Source of the DNA: Sinomonas terrae
Lineage (GTDB): Bacteria > Actinomycetota > Actinomycetes > Actinomycetales > Micrococcaceae
Length of the DNA: 64,000 bases
Assembly: GCF_022539255.1 (NCBI RefSeq)
Contig: NZ_JAKZBV010000001.1
Span: 4,278,001 to 4,342,000, forward strand
Direction: 5' to 3'
The position numbers and the translations under genes are program-made. Shown here piece by piece: positions 8,417 through 18,996 of this stretch (position 1 is the stretch's first letter; the number at the start of each line of letters is the position of its first letter). Under the pieces are notes generated by a model. The model had not been told where the DNA came from, made no database searches, and worked only from the letters and a program-made list of their open reading frames with translations.

Positions 8417-9136
8417 TCACTGGAGCGTGAACACGGCCTTCTGGCTGTCCAGCGGACCGAGCGAGGTCGTCAGGACATACGTGCCAGGAAGGGGCTTGAC
8501 CTGGACCGCCTTGCACCCCTCGGTGGAGCGCACCCGCGGCCACGGGAAGTTCGCCGTCTCGCTCGCGCCCGGTGCGAGGGTCTTCAGCAGGTCGGCCGAG
8601 CCGTTCTGGCAGTCCTTCGAGTCGAAGACGCGATCCGCGCCGCTCACAATCTGATACTCCATCTGCGACGTGCCGACATTCAGCGTGCACGGGATGCTGT
8701 TCTGGTTCGTGACTTTGAGAGTGAGCACTGGGTTCTCGGTAGGGCTGTAGACCCGCTGGTCCGTCGACGCGGTCAGCGCGAACTTTGCCGGATCGCATGT
8801 GGCGGTCGGCGTCGGCGTCGGAGTCGCGTCCGCAGTCGAAGCAGCGGTGGCGGACGGCGTTGCGGACGCCGTGTCAGTGGCCGTCGCGCTGGGCGTGGCA
8901 GAGCTGGCATTCGGCGAGGGCCCTGCGGCAGAGGACCCTGCGGCAGAGGACGTTGTCGCGACCGCGACTGGACCGCCGTCCTCGGAGGTACGCCCCGAGG
9001 CCGCCGGCTGACTCGAGCCGCGCGTGAGGGCCCACGCGCCACCGCCGAAAGCCACGAGTACAAGCGCCAGGAGAGTTCCGACGACCAGTCTCCGGCGGCG
9101 ATAGACGGCGGGGCTCAGTTTTCCGCGTGCTGCCAT
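8417..9136 (-). CDS. membrane-anchored secreted protein with Ala/Thr/Ser-rich linker, unknown function
   Basis: This 239-aa protein is not a family I can name. It has a basic start and one TM helix (about residues 18-38, RLVVGTLLALVLVAFGGGAW). A low-complexity Ala/Ser/Thr/Pro linker (about 40-110) would span the cell wall, and a compact C-terminal domain of about 125 residues follows. That domain has four Cys (in ATCDPAKF, SIPCTLNV, SKDCQNG and TEGCKAV), which could form two disulfides. The domain looks beta-rich and may be Ig-like. It diverges from mutY and ends 45 nt after disA on the opposite strand. Confidence 0.7.
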   Translation of the reverse strand: MAARGKLSPAVYRRRRLVVGTLLALVLVAFGGGAWALTRGSSQPAASGRTSEDGGPVAVATTSSAAGSSAAGPSPNASSATPSATATDTASATPSATAASTADATPTPTPTATCDPAKFALTASTDQRVYSPTENPVLTLKVTNQNSIPCTLNVGTSQMEYQIVSGADRVFDSKDCQNGSADLLKTLAPGASETANFPWPRVRSTEGCKAVQVKPLPGTYVLTTSLGPLDSQKAVFTLQ

Positions 9137-9142
9137 GCTTCT

Positions 9143-9148
9143 AGGCTA
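9143..9148 (-). promoter_or_regulatory. -10 element TAGCCT for the anchored secreted protein
   Basis: On the minus strand TAGCCT is followed by AGAAGC and then ATG at 9136. The six-base gap points to a leaderless transcript. Confidence 0.5.
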
Positions 9149-9189
9149 GGAAACGTTGACCGGCCCACCGTTGCGCCGCGCCGCACGGC

Positions 9190-9195
9190 TAGAGT
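9190..9195 (+). promoter_or_regulatory. candidate -10 element TAGAGT for mutY
   Basis: TAGAGT lies 42 nt before the proposed mutY start, leaving room for the GGAGGAG ribosome-binding site at 9229-9235. No clear -35 was found at the right spacing. Confidence 0.35.
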
Positions 9196-9237
9196 GGAAT
9201 CGCCCACCACCCCACCCGGCGGACCCGAGGAGGAGCC

Positions 9238-10194
9238 CTGACCGCCAAGCTGCACGGCGCCGTCGTCCGCTGGTTCGCCACCGAGGCGCGCGACCTCCCT
9301 TGGCGGGATCCGCGGTGCAGCCCGTGGGGCGTGCTGGTGAGCGAGGTGATGCTTCAGCAGACGCCGGTCGTGCGGGTGCTCCCTGTGTGGCGCGAGTGGA
9401 TGGAGCGCTGGCCCAGGGCCGCGGATCTCGCGGCGGAGTCTCCCGGGGAGGCGGTCCGGGCCTGGGGTCGCCTCGGATATCCGCGCCGAGCGTTGCGTCT
9501 CCACGCCGCCGCCACGGTCATCGCCACCGAGCACGACGGCGAGCTTCCGGACTCCGAGGACGGCCTCCTCGCGCTGCCCGGGGTCGGTGGCTACACGGCG
9601 GCAGCGGTCGCGGCCTTCGCATTCGGACGCCGGGCCTCCGTGGTCGACACGAACATCCGACGCGTGCACGCACGGCTGGTCAGCGGCGACGCCCTCCCCG
9701 CGCCCGCCCTCACGGCGGCAGAGCGACGGCTCGCGGAGGCGCTGCTCCCGGACGACGACGCGACCTCCGTCCGCTGGAATGCCGGCGTGATGGAGCTGGG
9801 GGCCCTCATATGCACAGCGCGATCGCCCAAGTGCTCGATGTGTCCTGTAGCGGACGAGTGCGCGTGGCGCGCGGCAGGGGAGCCCCCGCCGTCGTACGTG
9901 CCCAAGGGCCAGGCCTGGCACGGAACGGACCGCCAGGTTCGCGGCGCGATCATGGCCGTGCTGCGCGGGGCCTCGCGCCCTGTGCCTCGAGTGGTGCTAG
10001 ACGGGCTGGCCACGGCGGAACCAGTCACGGCGGAACCGGTCACAGCGCTCACCGAAGGCTCGGCAACGAGCCCCGAGCTCGCACGCCTCCACGCCCTCGC
10101 ACCCGCCCCCGAACAGCTCGAACGCTGCATCGCGGGTCTCCTCGCAGACGGTCTCGCCGTAGAGCTCACTGGTGGCCTCGCGCTCCCGCACTGA
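9238..10194 (+). CDS. mutY: A/G-specific adenine glycosylase MutY (probable CTG start)
   Basis: MutY removes adenine mispaired with 8-oxoguanine. The conserved start of the fold is present (VRWF, then DLPWRDP). So are the catalytic Glu in SEVMLQQTP, the HhH motif LLALPGVGGYTAAAV and the catalytic Asp in VVDTNIRR. The 4Fe-4S ligands CTARSPKCSMCPVADEC give C-x6-C-x2-C-x5-C. The first ATG/GTG/TTG in frame is GTG 9331, which would delete the first 31 residues, including the essential LPWR helix. The frame is open only from 9193 and contains no ATG, GTG or TTG before 9331. CTG 9238, three bases after GGAGGAG, is the best start. The C-terminal domain is short, as in mycobacterial MutY. Confidence 0.9.
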   Translation: MTAKLHGAVVRWFATEARDLPWRDPRCSPWGVLVSEVMLQQTPVVRVLPVWREWMERWPRAADLAAESPGEAVRAWGRLGYPRRALRLHAAATVIATEHDGELPDSEDGLLALPGVGGYTAAAVAAFAFGRRASVVDTNIRRVHARLVSGDALPAPALTAAERRLAEALLPDDDATSVRWNAGVMELGALICTARSPKCSMCPVADECAWRAAGEPPPSYVPKGQAWHGTDRQVRGAIMAVLRGASRPVPRVVLDGLATAEPVTAEPVTALTEGSATSPELARLHALAPAPEQLERCIAGLLADGLAVELTGGLALPH

Positions 10195-10209
10195 ACGCGC
10201 CCCGCCACG

Positions 10210-10770
10210 CTACTCCCGAGCGCGTCCGGCGAGCCACTTGATCATGCGCGTGTTGCCGAGCGTGTTCGGCTTGACCCTTGCGAGGTCGAGGAACTCGGCG
10301 ACGCCCTCATCGGAGGAGCGCAAGAGCTCCGAGTAGACCTCGGGATCCACGGCCGACTGGTCCGCCATGACCTCGAAGCCATGCCGCTCGAAGAAGCCCA
10401 CCTCGAAGGTGAGGCAGAAGACCCGCTGCACTCCGACGTCGGCCGCGTCCGAGAGGAGCCGCTGGACGAGTGCGTGGCCCACGCCCCGGCCGCGCCACGA
10501 ATCAGCAGCGGCGAGCGTGCGCACCTCGGCGAGGTCCTCCCACATGACGTGGAGGGCCCCGCACCCGATGAGTTCGCCGTCCTCGGTCTCCGCGACCCGG
10601 AACTCCTGGATCGACTCGAAGTACGCCACGGACTCCTTCGAGATGAGGATCCGGCGGTCCGCGAGCGGGGCCACAAGCCGCTTGATGGCCGCGACATCGC
10701 TCGTCCGCGCGCGGCGCACCCGGAAGGTCGGGGCGGCGGTGGGCTCGGTCGCGGCTTGGGCGGCTGTCAT
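10210..10770 (-). CDS. argA: amino-acid N-acetyltransferase (Rv2747-type ArgA)
   Basis: This single-domain GNAT enzyme of 186 aa should acetylate L-glutamate as the first step of arginine synthesis. The acetyl-CoA-binding P-loop is RGRGVGHALV. The segments IGCGALHVMWEDLAEVRTL, FEVGFFERHGF and GVAEFLDLARVKPNTLGN closely follow the short ArgA of mycobacteria as I remember it. That protein lacks the kinase-like domain of enterobacterial ArgA. The gene converges with mutY, and its promoter overlaps the end of the upstream peptidase gene. Confidence 0.85.
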   Translation of the reverse strand: MTAAQAATEPTAAPTFRVRRARTSDVAAIKRLVAPLADRRILISKESVAYFESIQEFRVAETEDGELIGCGALHVMWEDLAEVRTLAAADSWRGRGVGHALVQRLLSDAADVGVQRVFCLTFEVGFFERHGFEVMADQSAVDPEVYSELLRSSDEGVAEFLDLARVKPNTLGNTRMIKWLAGRARE

Positions 10771-10776
10771 GGAGCC

Positions 10777-10782
10777 ATCCTA
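10777..10782 (-). promoter_or_regulatory. -10 element TAGGAT of argA, overlapping the upstream stop codon
   Basis: TAGGAT followed by GGCTCC and ATG 10770 predicts a leaderless argA transcript. The first three bases of the hexamer are also the TAG stop codon of the S9 peptidase gene (10780-10782). Confidence 0.5.
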
Positions 10783-12900
10783 GAGCCCGAGCTCCTTCGG
10801 CAGCTCACGCTCCTGACCCAGGACGTGCTCCGCGAGGAACGCGCTCACGACGCCGTACCAGACCTTCGCATGCTGGGGCTTGAGGATCCAATGGTTCTCG
10901 TCCGGGAAGTAGAGGAAGCGGTGCGGCGTGCGCCCGGACTCGTCAAGGGACAATTGCGACTTGTTGAGGAGCTCGTACCAGAGCCGGAGCCCCTCGCCGA
11001 TCGGCACCCGGTAGTCCTTGTCGCCATGGATGACAAGCATGGGAGTGCGGATCTCGCCCACGGCGCGGTGGGGCGAATAGGCCTCCTGCATGGCCTCGTC
11101 CATCTCCTTCGCCCAGTAGTGCGCCATGTCCGTCGTCATGCCGAAGCCCTCGAGCGCCCATAGGCTCGCGTGCGTGACGATCGCCCTGAAACGGTCGGTG
11201 TGCCCGGCCACCCAGTTCGCCATGTACCCTCCGAAGGAGCCGCCCATCGCGGCGGTGCGCTCGGGGTCGAGGTCGGGGCGCTCGAGGGCTGCATCGGTGA
11301 CGGCCATGAGGTCGGTGAACGGCTCGGCGCCCCATCGGCCCCAGCCGCGCTGGATGAAGTTCTGGCCGTAGCCGGTCGAGAGGGCTGGATCAGGGAGGAG
11401 GACGGCGTAGCCCTGCGCCGTCAGGAGCCACGGATTCCAGCGCCACGTCCACGCGTTCCACGAACCGATCGGGCCGCCGTGGATCCACAGCAGAAGGGGG
11501 TGCTTCGCCCCCTCTTGCGCGTCTTGGGGCAAGGCGAGCCACGCGCGCAGCGGCGTCCCATCCTCGGCCGTTGCCGTCACTTCCTCGAGGCGCCCCGGGA
11601 TCTCCGGGCGCTCGGTGGGGTTCGCCAGACGCGTGACGTCGCCGCTCGCGAGGTCGATGCGCACGGCCTCCGCGGGGAAGAGGTAGGAGCTGCGCAAGGC
11701 GTAGGCGGTCGCTCCGTCAGGTGAGACAACGACGTCCGTGTAGGCGGCGTCGTCGGGCGTCACGCGGGTGACGTCGCCGCTCGTGGCGTCGATGCGGAAG
11801 ACGGGCGAGCGACCGGCGTCGTCCGCCGTCACGAGGAGCGCCGAGCCGTCCGGAAGCCAGGCCTGCGGGTGAGGCTGGCGGTCCCAGCCCGGGGCGAGCC
11901 GGCGCAGCTCGCCACTTGCGACGTCGAGGAGGTACAGCTCGCTCCGGAAGGACTCGGTGGGCGTCGTGTGAGGTTCGACGACGACGGCGAGCGTTCGCCC
12001 GTCGGGGCTCACCGGGCCGGGGAAGAAGTCCTTGCCGTCCTCGGCGAGAAGTGTCCTCCGGCTGCCGCTGGCAACGTCGATCGCTACGAGCTCGTCCCGC
12101 AGGTCGGCCTTTGGGAGCGGCTTGAGGATCCCGGCGTACAGGGTCGCCCCGTCTGGGCTCACGTGCGCCTCGCCGAAGCGCAAGCCAGCGCCGACGTCCG
12201 GCGTGAGGTTGCGCAGCTCGAGCGAAGGCCCCTCGTCGACCGTGGACGGCTTGCCCGGCTCGGCCTCCTTGGAAGAGCGTTCGACGGCGAAGAGGCGCGG
12301 CTCGTCGGGGCCGAGGTCGGAGTCCCAGAAGCGAACTGGGTACGCGGAGTGCAGGATGGCGGCGACCTTGCCGTCCTTGCGCGCCTTGCGCCGCTTCTCG
12401 TCGTCCTCCTCGTCGGCGCTCCCGGCGAGCACGGACGCCTGGACAAACGTCGCCTCCGCGGCGCGCGCCGTCAGGACAGAGCCGACGCCGCCCGCCCGGC
12501 TCAGGACGACCCGCGCCTCTCCACCGTCGCGAGGGAGGAGCCACAGCGCGTTGACCGGCTCATCGTCGGGCTTCTCGGGGTCGGGGCGGGCGGATGTGAA
12601 GAAGAGGTCGCCGTTCGCCGCGAAGGCGGCGCCGGCCTCCCCCTTCGCGCTGCGGGTGATGCGGCGCGCCGGGCGGCTGCCTGCGGGATCGATCTCCCAG
12701 AGAGCCGAACCGTATTCGGTGCCTTTGCCGTTGAGGGTCGCGACGGTCGTGACGAGCCTCGAACCGTCCGGACTCAGGACCAGGCCGCTCAGTCGTGGGA
12801 TCGCTACGTAGTGGTCAAGGTCGTGGAACGGGGTTTCGGGAGCCTGCTGCGGCGCAGGTTGGGAGGTCTGCGACTCTTCGGTCTGGACGTCGGCACTCAT
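10780..12900 (-). CDS. S9 family peptidase (acylaminoacyl-peptidase / prolyl-oligopeptidase type)
   Basis: This is a 706-aa two-domain serine peptidase, probably cytoplasmic because no signal peptide is visible. The N-terminal 420 residues form a WD/beta-propeller with repeated SPDG motifs (LSPDGSRL, VSPDGATL, VSPDGRTL, VSPDGATA) that filters substrates by size. The C-terminal alpha/beta-hydrolase domain has the nucleophile in GGSFGGYMANW, the acid in VIHGDKDYRVPI and the His in PDENHWILKP. Such enzymes cleave short or N-acylated peptides. The start is ATG 12900; no strong ribosome-binding site is visible. It follows dhaM at a distance of more than 60 nt on the same strand. Confidence 0.93.
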   Translation of the reverse strand: MSADVQTEESQTSQPAPQQAPETPFHDLDHYVAIPRLSGLVLSPDGSRLVTTVATLNGKGTEYGSALWEIDPAGSRPARRITRSAKGEAGAAFAANGDLFFTSARPDPEKPDDEPVNALWLLPRDGGEARVVLSRAGGVGSVLTARAAEATFVQASVLAGSADEEDDEKRRKARKDGKVAAILHSAYPVRFWDSDLGPDEPRLFAVERSSKEAEPGKPSTVDEGPSLELRNLTPDVGAGLRFGEAHVSPDGATLYAGILKPLPKADLRDELVAIDVASGSRRTLLAEDGKDFFPGPVSPDGRTLAVVVEPHTTPTESFRSELYLLDVASGELRRLAPGWDRQPHPQAWLPDGSALLVTADDAGRSPVFRIDATSGDVTRVTPDDAAYTDVVVSPDGATAYALRSSYLFPAEAVRIDLASGDVTRLANPTERPEIPGRLEEVTATAEDGTPLRAWLALPQDAQEGAKHPLLLWIHGGPIGSWNAWTWRWNPWLLTAQGYAVLLPDPALSTGYGQNFIQRGWGRWGAEPFTDLMAVTDAALERPDLDPERTAAMGGSFGGYMANWVAGHTDRFRAIVTHASLWALEGFGMTTDMAHYWAKEMDEAMQEAYSPHRAVGEIRTPMLVIHGDKDYRVPIGEGLRLWYELLNKSQLSLDESGRTPHRFLYFPDENHWILKPQHAKVWYGVVSAFLAEHVLGQERELPKELGL

Positions 12901-12917
12901 GGCACCGATTCAACCCG

Positions 12918-12956
12918 CTCTGTGGTGAGGAGCACAGAGGCGTTCACTCATGGTGA
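12918..12956 (-). terminator. two hairpins between dhaM and the S9 peptidase gene
   Basis: CTCTGTG (12918-12924) pairs with CACAGAG (12933-12939), and TTCAC (12942-12946) pairs with GTGAA (12952-12956). They lie just after the dhaM stop on its transcript and before the peptidase start, and are a plausible terminator for dhaKLM. Neither has a long T tract. Confidence 0.4.
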
Positions 12957-12966
12957 AACACTTCTT

Positions 12967-13641
12967 TCACACCTCGCCGAAGCCCCGCTCGACCTGCTCC
13001 CGCACGAGACGCACCGCCTTGGCCGCCTCCGCTCCCCACGCCTCCACGACGAGCTGCTCGCCCTTCTTCGCCCCCAAGGCCATGAGCGCCATCACCGACT
13101 GCGCGTCGACGCCGTTGATGGTGACCTCCGCGTCGAGCTGCGAGAGCCTTCCGGCGAGGACCGCGGCGGGACGGGCGTGCAGGCCTGTGCGGTTCGAGAG
13201 CGTGAGGACGGCGGACTCCGAGGGCTCGGCGACTTCGGGCGCCTCCTCCGGTTCCGCCCCGGGCACGGCTTCCTCGGCGGCGCGGACGACCGCGTCCAGA
13301 CCAGCCCCCGATTCCGCCGCCACGGCAGCCGCCACGGCGCCCTCGGCGATTGCGGCGTCAGCGAGGCGCACCCGCGAGCGCTGCTCGTCGTCGAGAAACT
13401 CGAGCACGGACTCCGCCGTCATGATCGCGGAACCGAGATCCGCAATGACGACGACACCCGCACCCTGATCGGCCTCCGCGATCCCCTTCATGACCTTCTC
13501 GAAGCTCGTGCCCACGCCGCCGTCGTCCGTGCCGCCCGCGGCGACGAGCGGCACGGACGGGGCCATCTGCTCCGCGAGCTCCACGACCCCCTCCGCGAGA
13601 CGCACGCTGTGCGAAACGATGAGCAGACCGACTGGGCTCAC
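12967..13641 (-). CDS. dhaM: dihydroxyacetone kinase phosphotransfer subunit DhaM (EIIA-DhaM plus HPr)
   Basis: DhaM passes phosphate from the PTS to ADP bound on DhaL. The N-terminal EIIA-mannose-like domain starts VGLLIVSHSVRLAEG, where the His of SHS is the phosphorylation site. A Glu/Pro/Ala-rich linker (about 125-145) leads to an HPr domain with the canonical NRTGLHARPAAV around its phospho-His. At 224 aa it has EIIA and HPr but lacks the EI-like third domain of E. coli DhaM, so enzyme I must come from the general PTS. The start is GTG 13641, which overlaps the dhaL stop as GTGA. Confidence 0.93.
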   Translation of the reverse strand: MSPVGLLIVSHSVRLAEGVVELAEQMAPSVPLVAAGGTDDGGVGTSFEKVMKGIAEADQGAGVVVIADLGSAIMTAESVLEFLDDEQRSRVRLADAAIAEGAVAAAVAAESGAGLDAVVRAAEEAVPGAEPEEAPEVAEPSESAVLTLSNRTGLHARPAAVLAGRLSQLDAEVTINGVDAQSVMALMALGAKKGEQLVVEAWGAEAAKAVRLVREQVERGFGEV

Positions 13642-14291
13642 TCGACGTCTCCCGCGCTGATCTCGGAGACGGCAGCGGTGACCGCAGCACGCAGGATGTA
13701 CGCCGTCGAGATGGCCCCCGGATCGAGGTGCCCCACGCTGCGGCTCCCGAGGTAGCTCGCCCTGCCCTTCCGGGCCACGAGCGGCTTCGTCGCCTGGGCG
13801 CCCGCCTCCGCGGCGGACGCCGCAGCCTCGAGGGCGGCTTCGCCGTCGGCCGGGGTCGCGGCCGCCTTGACCGCCGGGGACCACGCATCCACCATCGTCT
13901 TGTCGCCGGGCTCCGCCTTCCCGCGGGCCACAATGCCGTCCCGCGCCGCAGCGAGCACAGCTTCGACCGCGGGACCGTCGAGTTTGTCCCGGTCGCCGGC
14001 CGCCACGGAGGCGCGGAGGAACGCGGTCCCGTAAAGGGGCCCGGCCGCCCCGCCCACCTTGCCCATGAGCGTCATCGCGGCGAGCTTGAGGGCCGCCGCC
14101 ACGGACTCGCTCGGCCCCTCGTCGAGCTTCGCGACCACGGCGCGGAACCCGCGGTCCATGTTCTCGCCGTGATCCCCGTCGCCGATCGCGCGGTCGAGCT
14201 CGATGAGCTCCTCCCTGCGTTCCGCGAGCACCCGGGCACACTCCCTGAGCCACCGATCCGCCCACGCCGCATCCAATGCCGTCACGGTCAC
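13638..14291 (-). CDS. dhaL: dihydroxyacetone kinase ADP-binding subunit DhaL
   Basis: DhaL holds ADP/ATP with two Mg ions and phosphorylates dihydroxyacetone bound to DhaK. The all-helical fold carries the metal-binding Asp cluster RAIGDGDHGENMDRGF near the N terminus. GGAAGPLYGTAFLRA and a DPGA turn near the end are also family features. I place the start at GTG 14291, which overlaps the dhaK stop as GTGTGA. GTG 14285, with the G-run 14298-14293 at better spacing, and ATG 14300 are alternatives that change the N terminus by two or three residues. Confidence 0.92.
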   Translation of the reverse strand: MTVTALDAAWADRWLRECARVLAERREELIELDRAIGDGDHGENMDRGFRAVVAKLDEGPSESVAAALKLAAMTLMGKVGGAAGPLYGTAFLRASVAAGDRDKLDGPAVEAVLAAARDGIVARGKAEPGDKTMVDAWSPAVKAAATPADGEAALEAAASAAEAGAQATKPLVARKGRASYLGSRSVGHLDPGAISTAYILRAAVTAAVSEISAGDVE

Positions 14292-15289
14292 ACCCCCCAT
14301 CGCAGCGCCGGAGTCTTGACCGGCGCATCCCACAAAGATGTCAGCTCGCCGTCGAGCCGCAGAACTGTGATGGAGCAGCCCTGCATCTCGAGCGACGTTG
14401 TGTAGTTGCCCACAAGGCTCCGTTCGACGCTCGCACCCCGGTCAGCGAGAAGCTGCGCGGCGCGCCGATACACGATGTACAGCTCCGAAAGCGGGGTACC
14501 GCCCATGCCGTTGACCAGCAGGAGGACGTTCTCCCCCGCTTCGAAGCCCAGATCCTCCACGACCGGCGTGAGCAGGTGCTCCGTGAGGACGTCGGCCGGC
14601 TCGAGGCCAACGCACTTCCGGCCGGGCTCGCCGTGGATCCCGATGCCGATCTCGATCTCTCCGTCCGCGAGCTCGAAGCTCGGCTTCCCCGCATGGGGGA
14701 CGGTGCAGGGGGCCAGTGCGAGGCCCATCGAGCGGACGTTGGCGACAACCCTGTTCGCGACCGCCTCCACGGCGTCGAGGGAATCTCCCCGCTCGGCGGC
14801 GGCGCCCGCGATCTTCTCGACGAGCACCGTCCCCGCGACCCCGCGCCGTCCGGCCGTGTAGAGGGAGTCCTCGACCGCGACGTCGTCGTTCACGAGGACT
14901 GTCCGCACGTCAATCCCCTCGGCCGCGCACAGCTCAGCGGCGGTCTCGAAGTTGAGCACGTCACCTGTGTAGTTCTTCACGATGTGGACGACGCCGAGAC
15001 CACCGTGCGCCGCTTGGGTCGCCGGAAGGATCTGGTCCGGCGTCGGCGAGGTGAAGACGGCGCCCGGGACAGCGGCGTCGAGCATGCCCTGCCCGACGTA
15101 GCCCGCGTGGAGCGGCTCATGCCCGCTTCCGCCGCCCGAGACGAGCCCGACCTTGCCCTGCACCGCCCCACCCCTGCGCGTCACGTAGACAGGGTCCCAC
15201 TGCACCTCGACGAGGTCCGCGTGGGCAAGGCCGAAGCCCTCGAGGGACTCATCCACCACCGCCCTCGGGTCATTGATGAGCTTCTTCAC
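14288..15289 (-). CDS. dhaK: dihydroxyacetone kinase substrate-binding subunit DhaK
   Basis: DhaK binds dihydroxyacetone covalently through a His hemiaminal. The 333 residues match the family: MKKLINDP at the N terminus, GLVSGGGSGHEPLHAGYVG forming the substrate loop, and the covalent His in GIGIHGEPGRK near 215-225. A C-terminal lid ends the protein. It is the first gene of dhaKLM, so the operon turns dihydroxyacetone (for example from glycerol oxidation) into dihydroxyacetone phosphate with PEP as phosphate donor. No regulator such as DhaR is next to it. Confidence 0.95.
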   Translation of the reverse strand: MKKLINDPRAVVDESLEGFGLAHADLVEVQWDPVYVTRRGGAVQGKVGLVSGGGSGHEPLHAGYVGQGMLDAAVPGAVFTSPTPDQILPATQAAHGGLGVVHIVKNYTGDVLNFETAAELCAAEGIDVRTVLVNDDVAVEDSLYTAGRRGVAGTVLVEKIAGAAAERGDSLDAVEAVANRVVANVRSMGLALAPCTVPHAGKPSFELADGEIEIGIGIHGEPGRKCVGLEPADVLTEHLLTPVVEDLGFEAGENVLLLVNGMGGTPLSELYIVYRRAAQLLADRGASVERSLVGNYTTSLEMQGCSITVLRLDGELTSLWDAPVKTPALRWGV

Positions 15290-15343
15290 CTTGCTCCTTC
15301 TGCCCCGGTCAGTCGTCTCTGCGCCGGCCAGTCTCCGCGCCAG

Positions 15344-15565
15344 TCAGTCGACGTCGTGCTCGCCCTGGTCCTCGTCCTCTTCTTCGGTCGCGGCGCTTTC
15401 CTGCCCGCGCTCCGGGACGCTGCTTTCCCGTCCGCCGCCTTCTTGGCCGATGCTTTCTTGGCTGGCTTCCTGTCCGGCTTCCTGTTCAGGGGTTGGGCTC
15501 CCGTAACCGCCCTGCTCCTCGGCACGCTCGACGCCCGCATCCTCCGGCCCGCTGCTGCTCGTCAT
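15344..15565 (-). CDS. small acidic, intrinsically disordered protein of unknown function
   Basis: This 73-residue product is made almost only of Glu, Gln, Gly, Ser and Ala, with acidic blocks (EEEDEDQGEHD) at the C terminus. It has no hydrophobic core and should be disordered. The ATG at 15565 has AAAGGGGAG six bases upstream, a strong ribosome-binding site, which is the main reason to call it. A longer frame starting at 15718 lacks such a signal. It lies 54 nt upstream of dhaK on the same strand but is probably unrelated. Confidence 0.6.
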   Translation of the reverse strand: MTSSSGPEDAGVERAEEQGGYGSPTPEQEAGQEASQESIGQEGGGRESSVPERGQESAATEEEDEDQGEHDVD

Positions 15566-15720
15566 GGCACTCCCCTTTCCGTCACGAGGCCGCCGCATCC
15601 GCCGACGGCGCCCGGCATCGCCGAGCACTCCGACCGTACTCAGAGGTACCCGCTCAACTCCAGACCTCACAAGACAACTTTGGCAGCCGGCCAGATTTCC
15701 CCGCCGCGGCTTCCCCACGG

Positions 15721-15764
15721 ACGACGGCGGCCCCTCACCTCGCGAGGTGAGGGGCCGCCGTCGT
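15721..15764. terminator. 44-nt perfect palindrome downstream of clpC
   Basis: The 22-nt arms 15721-15742 and 15743-15764 are exact inverse complements with no loop; the centre is CCTCGCGAGG. It lies 22 nt past the clpC stop. It would form a very stable stem in RNA and could also form a cruciform in DNA. There is no T tract, so a bidirectional factor-independent terminator or an mRNA-end stabiliser is inferred. The remaining bases from 15566 to 15720 hold nothing I recognise beyond the ribosome-binding site of the small acidic gene. Confidence 0.6.
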
Positions 15765-15786
15765 TCGCTAGCCGCTGGTGCCTACG

Positions 15787-18306
<2,520 letters not shown>

Positions 18307-18373
18307 CGCTCGAACTCCCCGGTGTTGCTGATTGGGTGCAGGGCTGCCAAAGACAGCACTGGCAAGTAGTTCG

Positions 18374-18424
18374 ATGCTACGTGGCGGGTGCTGCCCGCAC
18401 AGCGCTGTTCGCCACAGGGTGAAC
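18374..18424 (-). promoter_or_regulatory. clpC upstream region: candidate ClgR-like palindrome and -10
   Basis: GTTCGCC (18407-18413), ACAG, GGTGAAC (18418-18424) is a near-perfect inverted repeat resembling the GTTCGC/GCGAAC half-sites of ClgR, the activator of clp genes in other actinobacteria. On the minus strand TAGCAT (18379-18374) could be the -10, giving a leader of about 60 nt. The 345 bases 18307-18651 between clpC and lsr2 hold no gene. From 18425 to 18596 I see only GC-rich sequence with several GACGGCGG words. The match to ClgR consensus is imperfect. Confidence 0.35.
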
Positions 18425-18596
18425 CGTGCCGTAGCCACGGAAGTCACGGAGAGCCCCCGCCGAGATGCGGGCGGGGAGCCTTGGCCCGTCGTCGTCCGCG
18501 AGCCAGCGAACGACGGCGGGTGGGCACCCAATAGGGAGCGGAGGGCCGCCGTCGGGCGCTTCCTGATAAAGGGTCCCGAAATATGCCTAACAAATG

Positions 18597-18628
18597 CAAA
18601 AAACCCGGCGCCTTGTGGCGCCGGGTTT
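18597..18628 (-). terminator. intrinsic terminator of lsr2
   Basis: AAACCCGGCGCC (18601-18612), loop TTGT, GGCGCCGGGTTT (18617-18628) forms a perfect 12-bp stem. On the minus strand it is followed by a run of T (TTTTTTGCATTT). This is the most classical rho-independent terminator in the window, 24 nt after the lsr2 stop. Confidence 0.9.
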
Positions 18629-18651
18629 GTCGCTTTGAGAAAAGTTCTGAA

Positions 18652-18996
18652 TCAGGCGTTCGCCTTGCGGTACGCTTCCTGAATCTCAGCCTGAATGCGT
18701 CCGCGGCTGTTCACGCTGTAGCCGTTGTCACGGGCCCACTGGCGGATCTTGGCGGATTCGGAATTCCGGGAACCGCTGCTGCCGGAAGCGGCGCGGGCGC
18801 GGGGCGCCTGCTGGCCTCGCGTGGACGACTTGCGCGCCGCCGTCACGTATCCCTGAAGGGATTCGCGAAGCTTTGAAGCATTGTCGTGCGAGAGGTCGAT
18901 CTCATAGCTCGAGCCGTCGATCCCAAAACGGACGGTCTCGTCCGCGGAACCCCCGTCGAGGTCGTCAACGAGGATGATCTTGACTTTCTGTGCCAT
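18652..18996 (-). CDS. lsr2: Lsr2-family nucleoid-associated protein
   Basis: Lsr2 bridges AT-rich DNA and silences acquired genes in actinobacteria, the functional counterpart of H-NS. The 114 residues have the N-terminal oligomerisation domain (MAQKVKIILVDDLDGG, with FGIDGSSYEIDLS). A charged Ser/Ala linker follows, then the DNA-binding domain SAKIRQWARDNGYSVNSRGR, whose RGR inserts in the minor groove like an AT-hook. The start is ATG 18996, as in the family. A strong promoter and a clean terminator make it a monocistronic unit. The lower-GC island at 42.5-46 kb is the sort of DNA it would bind. Confidence 0.96.
   Translation of the reverse strand: MAQKVKIILVDDLDGGSADETVRFGIDGSSYEIDLSHDNASKLRESLQGYVTAARKSSTRGQQAPRARAASGSSGSRNSESAKIRQWARDNGYSVNSRGRIQAEIQEAYRKANA

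Noticed and set aside
9331..10194. mutY start at GTG 9331
   Set aside because: It would remove the first 31 residues, including the conserved LPWR helix required for the fold.
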